Of a stretch of DNA of 64,000 bases, positions 53,839 to 62,568 are shown piece after piece. This DNA is from Croceibacterium atlanticum. GTDB taxonomy: Bacteria; Pseudomonadota; Alphaproteobacteria; Sphingomonadales; Sphingomonadaceae. The notes under the pieces are model-generated. The model did no database searches. It was not told the DNA's origin and saw only the letters and a program-made list of their open reading frames with translations. Where the stretch lies: positions 3,286,001 through 3,350,000 of the forward strand of contig NZ_CP011452.2 in the NCBI RefSeq assembly GCF_001008165.2. The letters run 5' to 3'. The first letter of the stretch is position 1; each line of letters opens with the position of its first letter. A program made the translations under genes and the position numbers.

Positions 53839-54884
53839 TTCTTCCCTCCGAAGATCGTCATCACGTGGTTCAGCGCATTGCCTTCGGGCTTCTTCACCGG
53901 CGTTTCCTTGTCCTTCGTGGCCCAGACCGTTTCCGGCCGGCTCTGCAGCAGCAGGATCTGGCCATCCTGGTCCACCGCCCATTCGATATCCTGCGGCTTG
54001 CCGTAATGCCGTTCGATCCGGCGGCCGACTTCGCGCAGGCCCATCAGTTCCTCGTCAGTCAGGCAGGGCGCCTTGCGCTTATCTGGCTTGTTCTCCACTT
54101 CGCGGATGCCGCCGCCATCGGCGGGCACCTGCCGCGCATGCTTGTCGGAAATTTCCCGGTCGGAGATTTCGCCAGTGATCTTGCCGATCACCCATTTGTC
54201 CGGCGTGACTTCGCCTGAAACCACCGCGCTGCCGAGGCCCCATGCCCCTTCCACCGTGATTACGGACTTGTCGCCCGTGGTGGGGCTGCGGGTGAACATC
54301 ACGCCCGCGCATCTGGCATCCACCATTCGCTGCACCACCACACCCATGGCCACCCCGCTTTCGGGGAAATCATGCTTCAGGCGATAGGTCATGCTTTCGG
54401 TCGAATAGAGGCTGCCCCAGCATTCGCGCACGCGGTGGACCATGTCCTGTTCCGTCAGCACCCACAGGAAAGTGTCCTGAAGCCCGGCAAAGCTGGCATC
54501 TTCGGCGTCTTCCGTCGTCGCGCTGGAACGGACGGCCACCGGCTCCCCATCGGGGCAGAGCGTGCGATAGGCATCGACGATCGCCTGTTCCACTTCGGCG
54601 GGCATTTTTTCTTCCAGCACGCGGGCGCGCAATTCTTCGGACAGGCTGGTGACAGCGGCCAGATCGTGCCGATCCAGTGCCTCCACCCGCGAACGGACCG
54701 GATCGCGCGCTTCCAGCGCCTGCAGGAACAGTTCGAACCCGTGCGTCGTCACCACGAAACCGGGCGGCACGGGAATGCCCGCCTGCGTCAATTCGCCCAG
54801 CGATCCGCCTTTGCCGCCCACCGTGGGACGGTCGGCAATGCCCACATCCCTGAACCATGCCACTGCTTCATTCGCGCTGCTCAT
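53835..54884 (-). CDS. PEP-synthase-like ATP-binding subunit of a split aryl kinase
   Basis: 349 residues that match only the N-terminal ATP-binding domain of PEP synthase/pyruvate phosphate dikinase: GGKGGSLGELTQAGIPVPPGFVVTT (about 24-48), VAVRSSATTEDAEDASFAGLQDTFL (about 115-139), GVMFTRSPTTGDKSVITVEGAWGLGSAVVSGEVTPDKW and DIEWAVDQDGQILLLQSRPETVW. It lacks the swivelling His domain and the PEP barrel, which (His part) are on the next gene upstream. This split resembles phenylphosphate synthase subunits of Thauera and the hydroxyacetophenone kinases of acetovanillone pathways. Confidence 0.82.
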   Translation of the reverse strand: MSSANEAVAWFRDVGIADRPTVGGKGGSLGELTQAGIPVPPGFVVTTHGFELFLQALEARDPVRSRVEALDRHDLAAVTSLSEELRARVLEEKMPAEVEQAIVDAYRTLCPDGEPVAVRSSATTEDAEDASFAGLQDTFLWVLTEQDMVHRVRECWGSLYSTESMTYRLKHDFPESGVAMGVVVQRMVDARCAGVMFTRSPTTGDKSVITVEGAWGLGSAVVSGEVTPDKWVIGKITGEISDREISDKHARQVPADGGGIREVENKPDKRKAPCLTDEELMGLREVGRRIERHYGKPQDIEWAVDQDGQILLLQSRPETVWATKDKETPVKKPEGNALNHVMTIFGGKK

Positions 54885-54887
54885 CGT

Positions 54888-56726
54888 TCAGGCGTCCTCG
54901 AGCACATGTTCTTCATCGAGCAAGGTCACAACGCCGCGGCCCCCATCCACGCGGATGCGCTGGCCGTCCCTGATTTTTTGCGTGGCCGCGCCGGTGCCGA
55001 CCACGGCGGGCAGGCCATATTCGCGCGCCACGATGGCCATATGGCTCATCGATCCGCCAATATCGGATACGGCGGCGCTGATTTTCTGGAAGATCGGCGC
55101 CCATGTCGGGTTGGTGACCTGGCAGACAAGGATATCGCCTTCTTCCAGGCGGCCGATTTCCTTGACCGATTTCACGACCCGCGCCGTGCCTTCCACCACG
55201 CCGGAACAGGCGGCAAAGCCTTTCAGCTCATTCTCGTTCTCCTCGCCGTCGGACAGCCAGGTATCGAGATTTTCGCGCGTGATACCCCACAGCATGACGA
55301 TGGCCGGATCATCGATCACGTCCGGCACCGCGCCCAGCGCGGGCGGGACGGTTGCCTCGGCCCATGCCTCGATCGCCTGTTTGCGCTGTGCGATGATTGC
55401 GGGCCAGCGTTTCGGCCCCAGCGGGGCGGAGCCGCTGGACCAGGCCAGCATCAGGTCCACGATGGCGCTTTCCAGCTCGTAATGGGTCAGGTGGAAGACA
55501 TCTTCCTCCGCTTCCCAGAAGCCGTGATCGCGCAGCAGGGCGCCATATTCCCTGATCTTGTTGAAGAACAGATTGGTGTACCAGTGCTCGCAATAAAATT
55601 TGTGCCCCTCGACATAGGGGAACACCCGGTGCGCCAGGCCGATCAGCTGGTCATAGGTCGCCTTGTCTTCCTCGCTGTCGAGCAATTCGCGATAATCGGA
55701 AACGAGCTGTTCGCGCTCCGCCACGAGCTGGTCCATCGGGCGTTCGATATTCTCGCCCTTCTTCACCTTGTCGATATAGCCGGGCAGGGCGGCGAAGGGC
55801 ATCGACAGATCGTCGTTCCAGCTGCGGTGATAGTGATAGAAACCATCGCCGACATTGACGTTGAACCAGGGGTGCCGGCTGGTCTCCAGTTCCTGCAGCC
55901 ATTCGCGGCCATTCTCGCCCAACTGGTCCAGCGCGCCCAGCACTTGTTCGATCTCCATCTCGTCATGGAAATGGCTGTCCACGCCCAGTTCCACGGCGCG
56001 GCGGGCCAGGCGTTTAACTTCCTCGTCCGGCTTGAAGATTTCCGCTTCCATGCCCGCCACCATGCGGCTGATCGCCTGGTCGGAAATTTCCGGGAAGGCG
56101 CGTTTGCAGAAATCGAAGAAGGTCAGATAGGCGCCATAGCCAAGCAGCAGGAACTCGAAGTGGTGGTGCCACATCCGGTAATAGCCTTCGAGCTGCTTGC
56201 GATAAGTATCGATCAGCGCGTGATTGGCAGCCACGCCCTTGCCGGTGTGGGTTGTTTCGATCGGTTCCAGATCTGGCAGGGAAGGGGTTGGCAGCGCCTG
56301 CGCATCCGCGATCAGCGCCTTCATCTTTTCCTTCCACTGGTCGTACAGTTTTTCCCAGTTTTCGTAGTAATAGAAGGCGCGCTGCTGGAATTCCGCCGTC
56401 CGCGCCTCGATCTCTTCCGGATCGGTAACGGGCACGCCGCCGATGAAGACGCGGCCATTGATGACCCGGTGATCGATCCCCTTGGTGGTGGGCAGAACAT
56501 GCACGCGGGTGTTGAAACTGCCCAATGCGCAATAGGCCGCCTCCGCCGTGATCATGTCGAAATGATGCATCGGTTCGGGGAAATGCATGGAGTTATAGAA
56601 CCAGAAGCGGTCATCGTCTTCCGGCGTGAACTGCGCGTAATAGGGATAGGCTGCCTGTGCATCCTCGGTGCCCGGCACCACCTTGACGGAGCTGGGCAGG
56701 GGGAATGACTTCTGTTCATCGGCCAT
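54888..56726 (-). CDS. PEP-utilising-type His-domain subunit of a split aryl kinase
   Basis: 612 residues from ATG 56726. The C-terminus is the PEP-utilising mobile domain: GGSMSHMAIVAREYGLPAVVGTG with phospho-carrier His562, then GQRIRVDGGRGVVTLL. The first about 480 residues are not PEP-synthase-like in obvious motifs and probably bind the phenolic substrate. Size (about 70 kDa) and pairing with a 38-kDa ATP-binding chain match the two catalytic proteins of phenylphosphate synthase and the kinase step of acetovanillone catabolism (AcvAB, HpeHI). Predicted reaction: ATP-driven phosphorylation of the phenol group of a 4-hydroxyphenyl ketone. First gene of the six-gene unit ending at 49579. 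Confidence 0.8.
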   Translation of the reverse strand: MADEQKSFPLPSSVKVVPGTEDAQAAYPYYAQFTPEDDDRFWFYNSMHFPEPMHHFDMITAEAAYCALGSFNTRVHVLPTTKGIDHRVINGRVFIGGVPVTDPEEIEARTAEFQQRAFYYYENWEKLYDQWKEKMKALIADAQALPTPSLPDLEPIETTHTGKGVAANHALIDTYRKQLEGYYRMWHHHFEFLLLGYGAYLTFFDFCKRAFPEISDQAISRMVAGMEAEIFKPDEEVKRLARRAVELGVDSHFHDEMEIEQVLGALDQLGENGREWLQELETSRHPWFNVNVGDGFYHYHRSWNDDLSMPFAALPGYIDKVKKGENIERPMDQLVAEREQLVSDYRELLDSEEDKATYDQLIGLAHRVFPYVEGHKFYCEHWYTNLFFNKIREYGALLRDHGFWEAEEDVFHLTHYELESAIVDLMLAWSSGSAPLGPKRWPAIIAQRKQAIEAWAEATVPPALGAVPDVIDDPAIVMLWGITRENLDTWLSDGEENENELKGFAACSGVVEGTARVVKSVKEIGRLEEGDILVCQVTNPTWAPIFQKISAAVSDIGGSMSHMAIVAREYGLPAVVGTGAATQKIRDGQRIRVDGGRGVVTLLDEEHVLEDA

Positions 56727-56802
56727 GGATCGCATCCTCTCTCTCCGGGATCGGCGCGCCATTTGCGGCGTCTGCCAATATCCCGATTGATTACGATCCT
56801 AA

Positions 56803-56820
56803 CGGTTCATAACTGAACGG
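56803..56820. promoter_or_regulatory. Near-palindrome upstream of the kinase-carboxylase operon
   Basis: CGGTTCATAACTGAACGG is an 18-bp imperfect palindrome (arms CGGTTCA and TGAACGG, one mismatch) located 77 bp upstream of the kinase gene start, in the 221-bp gap before the AraC regulator gene. Candidate operator or part of the operon promoter; the protein that binds it is unknown. Confidence 0.4.
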
Positions 56821-56947
56821 TGAAGGATTCCCGCGCAGGCCGAACAGGACAAAAGCGCAGGGGAATTTGTCTGGTTTATGTCCCGGCCTTCTTGCGCGGA
56901 ATGGCGCAGGGGGCAGGCCGGTTTCCGGCTGACACGCGGCGGGCGGA

Positions 56948-57919
56948 TCAGCTCTGCGGCGCGTGGCCTGCGCGCCATTCACGCGGGGTGATGCCGAAGC
57001 GTTTGCGGAACAATCGCGCAAAATAGCCCGGATCCAGAAACCCGCTGCGGAAAGCGATATCGGCGATGGAAAGCGTCCGTGCGCGCGGATCGCCCAGCAT
57101 GTCGCTCGCCCGGTCGAGGCGGGTGGCGTTCAGTTCCTGCACGAAGCTGGTCCCGCTGCCGGCCAGCAGGTTTTGCAGATAGCGTTTGGATATGCCGCAT
57201 TCTTCCGCCACCAGTTCCGGCGAAAGATCGGGATCGGCATATTCGCTTTCGATCCGGCGCAGGATCTGCCGCGCCAATTGCCCGCGATGGCGTGTGGTTT
57301 CCGACGGTTCATGGAAGCCCGTTGCCAGGCCGAGCAGGCTGCCCAGCTGTTCGGCAATCAGCGGGCGCGGCAGGGGCGCCTGGTCCACCCCGTCCAGCAT
57401 CGCTTCCAGCAATGCGCCCAGCGGCGCGCCCCAATTGTCCCGCGCGGAGATTGGCCGGGCGAGCAGGGCGGCGGGATCTGGCAAATGTTTTTCCAGCCAG
57501 CCCTGCGGCATCATCAGGTCCAGGCATTCATGCTCTGTCTCCATTTCCATTTCATAGAATTGGGTATTGTCCAGCAGCACGAATTGCCCGGGCATGACGT
57601 TGAACCGTTTGCCGCCCATGCGGGTTTTCAGCACGCCGTGCCGCGAATAGACGAGCTGGATCGAAGGCGCGGCCCGCCCGCTGCTGCCTTCCGCCCCGGT
57701 ATGGGTCACGCGCTGGGCAGGCGCGTGGAGATGCAGCATCCGCAATTGCCCGAGACCGTGGCTGGCCCAGCGCGCGGCAAAGGCATCGGCATCGAACACG
57801 GTCACTTCGATAGGGGCGATGGTGCTGGCGGCCCAGTCGCGCCACTGGTTCAGCGCCTCGGGCCGGGCCAGTCCCGCCGAGCTCCAGCTTGTGTCTTCCG
57901 CTGATCGCGGCTCTCCCAT
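56948..57919 (-). CDS. AraC-family transcriptional activator
   Basis: 323 residues. N-terminal AraC-binding-like cupin domain (about 30-190, with VMPGQFVLLDNTQFYEMEME) and C-terminal double helix-turn-helix: LVAEECGISKRYLQNLLAGSGTSFVQELNATRL then SIADIAFRSGFLDPGYFARLFRKRFGITPREWR (about 235-315). NphR-like regulators of this type respond to phenolics. It sits between the kinase-carboxylase operon (same strand, downstream) and the divergent LigW-type gene, so either or both may be its targets. Confidence 0.9.
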   Translation of the reverse strand: MGEPRSAEDTSWSSAGLARPEALNQWRDWAASTIAPIEVTVFDADAFAARWASHGLGQLRMLHLHAPAQRVTHTGAEGSSGRAAPSIQLVYSRHGVLKTRMGGKRFNVMPGQFVLLDNTQFYEMEMETEHECLDLMMPQGWLEKHLPDPAALLARPISARDNWGAPLGALLEAMLDGVDQAPLPRPLIAEQLGSLLGLATGFHEPSETTRHRGQLARQILRRIESEYADPDLSPELVAEECGISKRYLQNLLAGSGTSFVQELNATRLDRASDMLGDPRARTLSIADIAFRSGFLDPGYFARLFRKRFGITPREWRAGHAPQS

Positions 57920-58257
57920 GGGGGGAAGTTACGCCGCGCGGGGGAAAGCGGCAAGGCTCCGCGATATGGCGGAGAACGGCATTGCGGTCAGCCCGGCAAT
58001 CGTCCAGTTTGCAGCCGATAATTGGGGGGAGAGATGATGCTATCGGCCGTTGCCTTGGCCTCTGGCTGCCTGTCGCAAGTCCGCTGCGCAATGGCAGCCG
58101 ATGCCCTCCATGCCGATAATCGGACTTTCAAAATCGCATCCGCCCTGTTCGCGGCGGAGGACAATCATTCTGGTGAAGAGCTGCCGGGAGTGGCCGGCCC
58201 TGAGCCCGAATGGCGGCCCATCCGGGCCCACGGATATAGAGACTGAGGAGAGTTGAA
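57920..58257. promoter_or_regulatory. Divergent araC/ligW regulatory region
   Basis: A 338-bp gap without a convincing gene. It holds two direct copies of GCCGATAAT (58013-58021 and 58112-58120, the second in ATGCCGATAATCGGAC), about 99 bp apart, which could be AraC half-sites. GAGGAGAG precedes the ligW ATG at 58258. Short open frames in the gap have no supporting features. Confidence 0.5.
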
Positions 58258-59283
58258 ATGCGCCTGATCGCCACCGAAGAAGCCTGGTCGATCCCGGAAG
58301 TCGCCGCGGAACTGAAGAAGGTCGCGAACAGCCCGACGCAGAGCCTGGACAAGCTGCTGGTGAAGGGAATTTACGACGCGCCCGCCGACACGTCCGGCTA
58401 TGGCAAGCTCGATTTCCTGTCCGGCCTGACCGATGTCGAGGAACATCGGCTGAAGCAGATGGACGAACTGGGCGTGGACATGCACCTGCTGTCCCTCACC
58501 GCGCCGGGCGTGCAGATGTTCGATGCCGATACGGCAACCGATCTGGCCGCGCTCGCCAATGATCGCATGGCGGAAATCTGCGCCAAATATCCGAAGCGTT
58601 TTGCCGGGCTGGCCAGCTTTGCCCCGCACAGCCCGAAGCGGGCCGCGAAGGAGATCGACCGCGCGATGAGCGAACTCAAGCTCAACGGGCTGATCGTCAA
58701 CAGCCACACTTATGGCGAATATTTCGACGATCCGAAATTCTGGCCGATCCTGGAAGCGGCCGAAGCGCATGATGCATGTATCTATATCCATCCGCGCGGG
58801 GCCAGCGACACGCTGAAAGGTCCGTTGCAGGATTACGGCATGGACAGCGCCATGTGGGGCTATGGCGTGGAGGTGGGCACCCATGCCGTGCGCATGATGG
58901 CGGGCGGCGTGTTCGACGCTTTCCCCAATCTGAAGATCTGCATCGGCCATATGGGCGAAGCGATCCCGTTCTGGATCTGGCGGATCAATTTCATGAACAC
59001 CCGCGCGCAGCAGGTGGGACGCGCCCGCAAGACCCAGCGCAGCATGGAGGAATATTTCCGCGACAATTTCGTCTTCACCACCAGCGGCGTGGAAGACCAT
59101 CTGGCGCTGAGATATTCGATCGACCGGATGGGGATCGACAATGTGATCTGGGCGATAGACTATCCCTACCAGCCGATGGCGCCGGCGGTGGAGTTCATCA
59201 AGTCCGCCCCGCTGACCGAGGCGGAACGCCATGCCGTCTGCCACGGCAATGCCGAACGCGTGTTCCACATCGCCCCGGAATGA
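58258..59283 (+). CDS. ligW: LigW-type aryl carboxylate decarboxylase (amidohydrolase 2 family)
   Basis: 341 residues resembling 5-carboxyvanillate decarboxylase (LigW) and gamma-resorcylate decarboxylases: N-terminal RLIATEEAW with metal-binding Glu, VDMHLLSLTAPGVQMFDADTA, NGLIVNSHTYGEYFDDPKFWPIL, His178 in YIHPRG, His231 in IGHMGEAIPFWIWR, and Asp301 in WAIDYPYQ. These residues make the divalent-metal site of non-oxidative decarboxylases. Likely product is vanillate or a related phenolic acid feeding ring cleavage. A related substrate, or a decarboxylase step on another carboxylated phenol, is possible. Confidence 0.82.
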   Translation: MRLIATEEAWSIPEVAAELKKVANSPTQSLDKLLVKGIYDAPADTSGYGKLDFLSGLTDVEEHRLKQMDELGVDMHLLSLTAPGVQMFDADTATDLAALANDRMAEICAKYPKRFAGLASFAPHSPKRAAKEIDRAMSELKLNGLIVNSHTYGEYFDDPKFWPILEAAEAHDACIYIHPRGASDTLKGPLQDYGMDSAMWGYGVEVGTHAVRMMAGGVFDAFPNLKICIGHMGEAIPFWIWRINFMNTRAQQVGRARKTQRSMEEYFRDNFVFTTSGVEDHLALRYSIDRMGIDNVIWAIDYPYQPMAPAVEFIKSAPLTEAERHAVCHGNAERVFHIAPE

Positions 59284-59391
59284 AGCGAGAAACCGCATGG
59301 CGACAGGAATTTACGGGCACGCCCCCGGTATTTATTCCCGCCATGCGGTTCATGCGGCCATGGATGGCGGTGGCTCATATGCCGGCTGAAA

Positions 59392-59796
59392 TCAGGCGGC
59401 GCCGATCCGTTTCAGCTTGGCCAGCAAGCCGGCTTCGTCGAAGGGCTTGGGCAGGTAATCATCTGCCCCGGCTTCGATCGCGCGATGAATGTCCAGCGTG
59501 TCCGTCCGCGTGGTGCAGAACAGGATGCGCGGCCGTTTTTCGGCGGTTGCGCCATTCAGCGCGGTGACGAAATTCAACCCGCTCATCACTGGCATTTCCC
59601 AGTCGAGCAGGATCAGATCGGGCATGGCAACCTTGCACTTGGCGAGCGCTTCCTGCCCGTTTTCCGCCTCTTCGACCCTGTAGCCGAGGCCAGCCACAAT
59701 GCGGCGGGCGACTTTGCGGATCACGCGTGAATCGTCCACGATCAGGCAGTTGCGCGGGCCCATTACGGGAGCGGGCGCGGGCGCGGGCTCTTCCAC
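59392..59796 (-). CDS. Single-domain response regulator (CheY-like)
   Basis: 134 residues from GTG 59796 (GGAG upstream), or ATG 59763. Receiver domain only: CLIVDDSRVIRKVARRI, phospho-acceptor Asp65 in LILLDWEMPVMSG, and the Lys of DDYLPKPFDE near residue 118. No output domain. It may act in chemotaxis or in a stress phosphorelay; the partner kinase is not in the window. It lies 41 bp downstream of the small gene at 59838, same strand. Confidence 0.88.
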   Translation of the reverse strand: MEEPAPAPAPVMGPRNCLIVDDSRVIRKVARRIVAGLGYRVEEAENGQEALAKCKVAMPDLILLDWEMPVMSGLNFVTALNGATAEKRPRILFCTTRTDTLDIHRAIEAGADDYLPKPFDEAGLLAKLKRIGAA

Positions 59797-59837
59797 TCGC
59801 TTCTCCGCCGGGCGTGCCGGCTGGGCGGCTCGCTTGA

Positions 59838-60098
59838 TCAGGCCGTGAATGGGAAAGGCTCCACTTCGCCCGGCAGCGGGGCGGCTTCGCCTTCGGCCGG
59901 CGTCAGGCGGACATGCAGATAGGGAACCCAGACATCGCCGTAATCGGCTTTCTGATACCAGACGTCGAGCACGTCATAGGATGCCCAGAAGCCATCCGTT
60001 CCGCGCAGCCTGATGCCTTCGCCAATGCGCGGCACGCTTGCGAAACGCAGGCGCTGCTGCGTCTGGTCCGTTTCGTTCTGGACTTCGATCTCGATCAA
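59838..60098 (-). CDS. Small protein of unknown function
   Basis: 86 residues if it starts at TTG 60098, which has GGAGGG six bases upstream; the longer frame to 60170 runs into the ligB terminator region. Sequence IEIEVQNETDQTQQRLRFASVPRIGEGIRLRG...YGDVWVPYLHVRLTPAEGE suggests a small beta-rich cytoplasmic protein. No family recognised. Probably co-transcribed with the response regulator downstream. Confidence 0.55.
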   Translation of the reverse strand: MIEIEVQNETDQTQQRLRFASVPRIGEGIRLRGTDGFWASYDVLDVWYQKADYGDVWVPYLHVRLTPAEGEAAPLPGEVEPFPFTA

Positions 60099-60166
60099 GA
60101 TGCGCCCTCCGGTTCTGCGCGTGCAGACTAGTGGGCAAATCTTGCTGAAACCCCAACACGGCGGCC

Positions 60167-60198
60167 TCAAAAAGAAAAGGGGGCGGAAAATCGCCCCC
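60167..60198 (-). terminator. Rho-independent terminator of ligAB
   Basis: On the minus strand: GGGGGCG, loop ATTTTC, CGCCCCC, then TTTTCTTTTT. A perfect 7-bp GC stem with a strong T-tract, beginning 14 bp after the ligB stop. Confidence 0.92.
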
Positions 60199-60211
60199 TC
60201 TCCCGATCAGG

Positions 60212-61494
<1,283 letters not shown>

Positions 61495-61523
61495 AATGCG
61501 ACCTTGTCGTGATTCAGGAAAGG

Positions 61524-61609
61524 GCTCGCCTAACAGCGAGCGCAGGATTCCGCCAGCTTTGCGATTTGCAAAAAATGCAACAAAACCGGGGGTGTGACCA
61601 AAATCGCAA
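61524..61609 (-). promoter_or_regulatory. ligAB promoter region with nested inverted repeats
   Basis: Three perfect inverted repeats lie upstream of ligA: GCTCGC/GCGAGC (61524-61541), TTGCA-AAAAA-TGCAA (61566-61580) and TTGCGATTT/AAATCGCAA (61559-61567 and 61601-61609). The two outer sites are well placed for a LysR-type regulator like LigR of SYK-6, which controls ligAB there. No LysR gene is in the window. Confidence 0.5.
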
Positions 61610-61643
61610 CAAAGCGCGGCCGGTGCACGAATACCGGCCGCGC
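61600..61643 (-). terminator. Rho-independent terminator upstream of ligAB
   Basis: On the minus strand: GCGCGGCCGGT, loop ATTCGTGC, ACCGGCCGCGC, then TTTGTTGCGATTTT. A perfect 11-bp stem 12 bp after the stop of the gene at 61656. It isolates ligAB from upstream transcription. Confidence 0.9.
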
Positions 61644-61655
61644 CCTCGCTATTCC

Positions 61656-62543
61656 TCAGGTGGCGTTCGGATCCGGCGCGCCGCCGGCCATCGCGCCATT
61701 GTCATCCGCCTGCGGCCCGGGAATGGCGGTGAGAGTGTGGATCTGGCGGAATTTCCCATCCACATAGCGGAATGTGTGTGAATCCGGCCCGCCATCCGAA
61801 CCGCCGAAGCGGCAGAAGACGTTGATCACGCCCATTTCCTCGTCGATCAGATAATCGCGATTGACGATATAAAGCACGCCCGGCGGCATCCCGATCTCGC
61901 AGCTCGCCTCCGGGTCGCCGTCCCGGTTGGTATAGGCGCCGCCTTCCAGCCGCGCGCAGGGCGTTCCCCACGGAATATCGGTGAACTTGTCGGCAAATCC
62001 ATCCAGATAGGCATTGGCCCCGCGGATCATTTCCGCAGGATCGGTGCGCTGATATTTCGACAATGGCTCCCAATTTTCCTGCTTCGTATATTTGAGGAAG
62101 GCATTGGCGTTGAACAGCCAGTCCCCTTCTTCCGTAACGATGGAATCGACGCGGATCACCTTGCCCTGATGGAGATAGAGCCGCGTGCCGATGACATAGG
62201 GTTTGCCCCCTTCGGTCACGATGATTTCGGTGAAGGTCTTGCAGCGCCTGTCATCATGGAAGCTCATTGCATGGGCGACGGGCAGGGCAGTGTTCCAAAG
62301 CCCTTCCGCCTGATCCACCGTTTCCATGTTTTCAAGGAAATGCGCCTTCGGATCCAGTGTCAGGCCGGACAGGTCGCCCGCTTCCTGCGCCTTCACATAG
62401 GCGGCGCTGGCCGCCTGCAATTGCGCCTTCGTGCATTCGGGGCGATCCTGCAGCGGGGCATAGGGGCTGGGCGGGGCGCCCTGCGCCAGAGCCGGCGTTG
62501 CCGCGCCCAGCAGCAGGGCGGTGGCGAGTGCTTTCTTCAACAT
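61656..62543 (-). CDS. Secreted protein of unknown family, paralogue B
   Basis: 295 residues from ATG 62543 (GGGGGAGAAAGAG upstream). Signal peptide MLKKALATALLLGAATPALAQ. Mature part: CTKAQLQAASAAYVKAQEAGDLSGLTLDPKAHFLENMETVDQAEGLWNTA, then two halves ending with FCRFGGSDGGPDSHTFRYVDGKFRQIHTLTAIP. It shares the Y-x-K/A-A, x-x-x-E-N, G-L-W pattern with the proteins at 37560 and 62569, and looks like a double NTF2-like fold. Function unknown; the association with aromatic catabolism genes repeats at both loci. Confidence 0.72.
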   Translation of the reverse strand: MLKKALATALLLGAATPALAQGAPPSPYAPLQDRPECTKAQLQAASAAYVKAQEAGDLSGLTLDPKAHFLENMETVDQAEGLWNTALPVAHAMSFHDDRRCKTFTEIIVTEGGKPYVIGTRLYLHQGKVIRVDSIVTEEGDWLFNANAFLKYTKQENWEPLSKYQRTDPAEMIRGANAYLDGFADKFTDIPWGTPCARLEGGAYTNRDGDPEASCEIGMPPGVLYIVNRDYLIDEEMGVINVFCRFGGSDGGPDSHTFRYVDGKFRQIHTLTAIPGPQADDNGAMAGGAPDPNAT

Positions 62544-62568
62544 GCTCTTTCTCCCCCTTGGCATCGTC

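Noticed and set aside
54372-56708. Long plus-strand frame of about 778 codons opposite the kinase genes
   Set aside because: It is antisense to two proteins with PEP-synthase motifs and shows no domain of its own.
58013-58020. GCCGATAA as a sigma-28 -10 element, also at 58112
   Set aside because: No TAAAG-like -35 element at the right distance for either copy, and the downstream gene is not motility-related.
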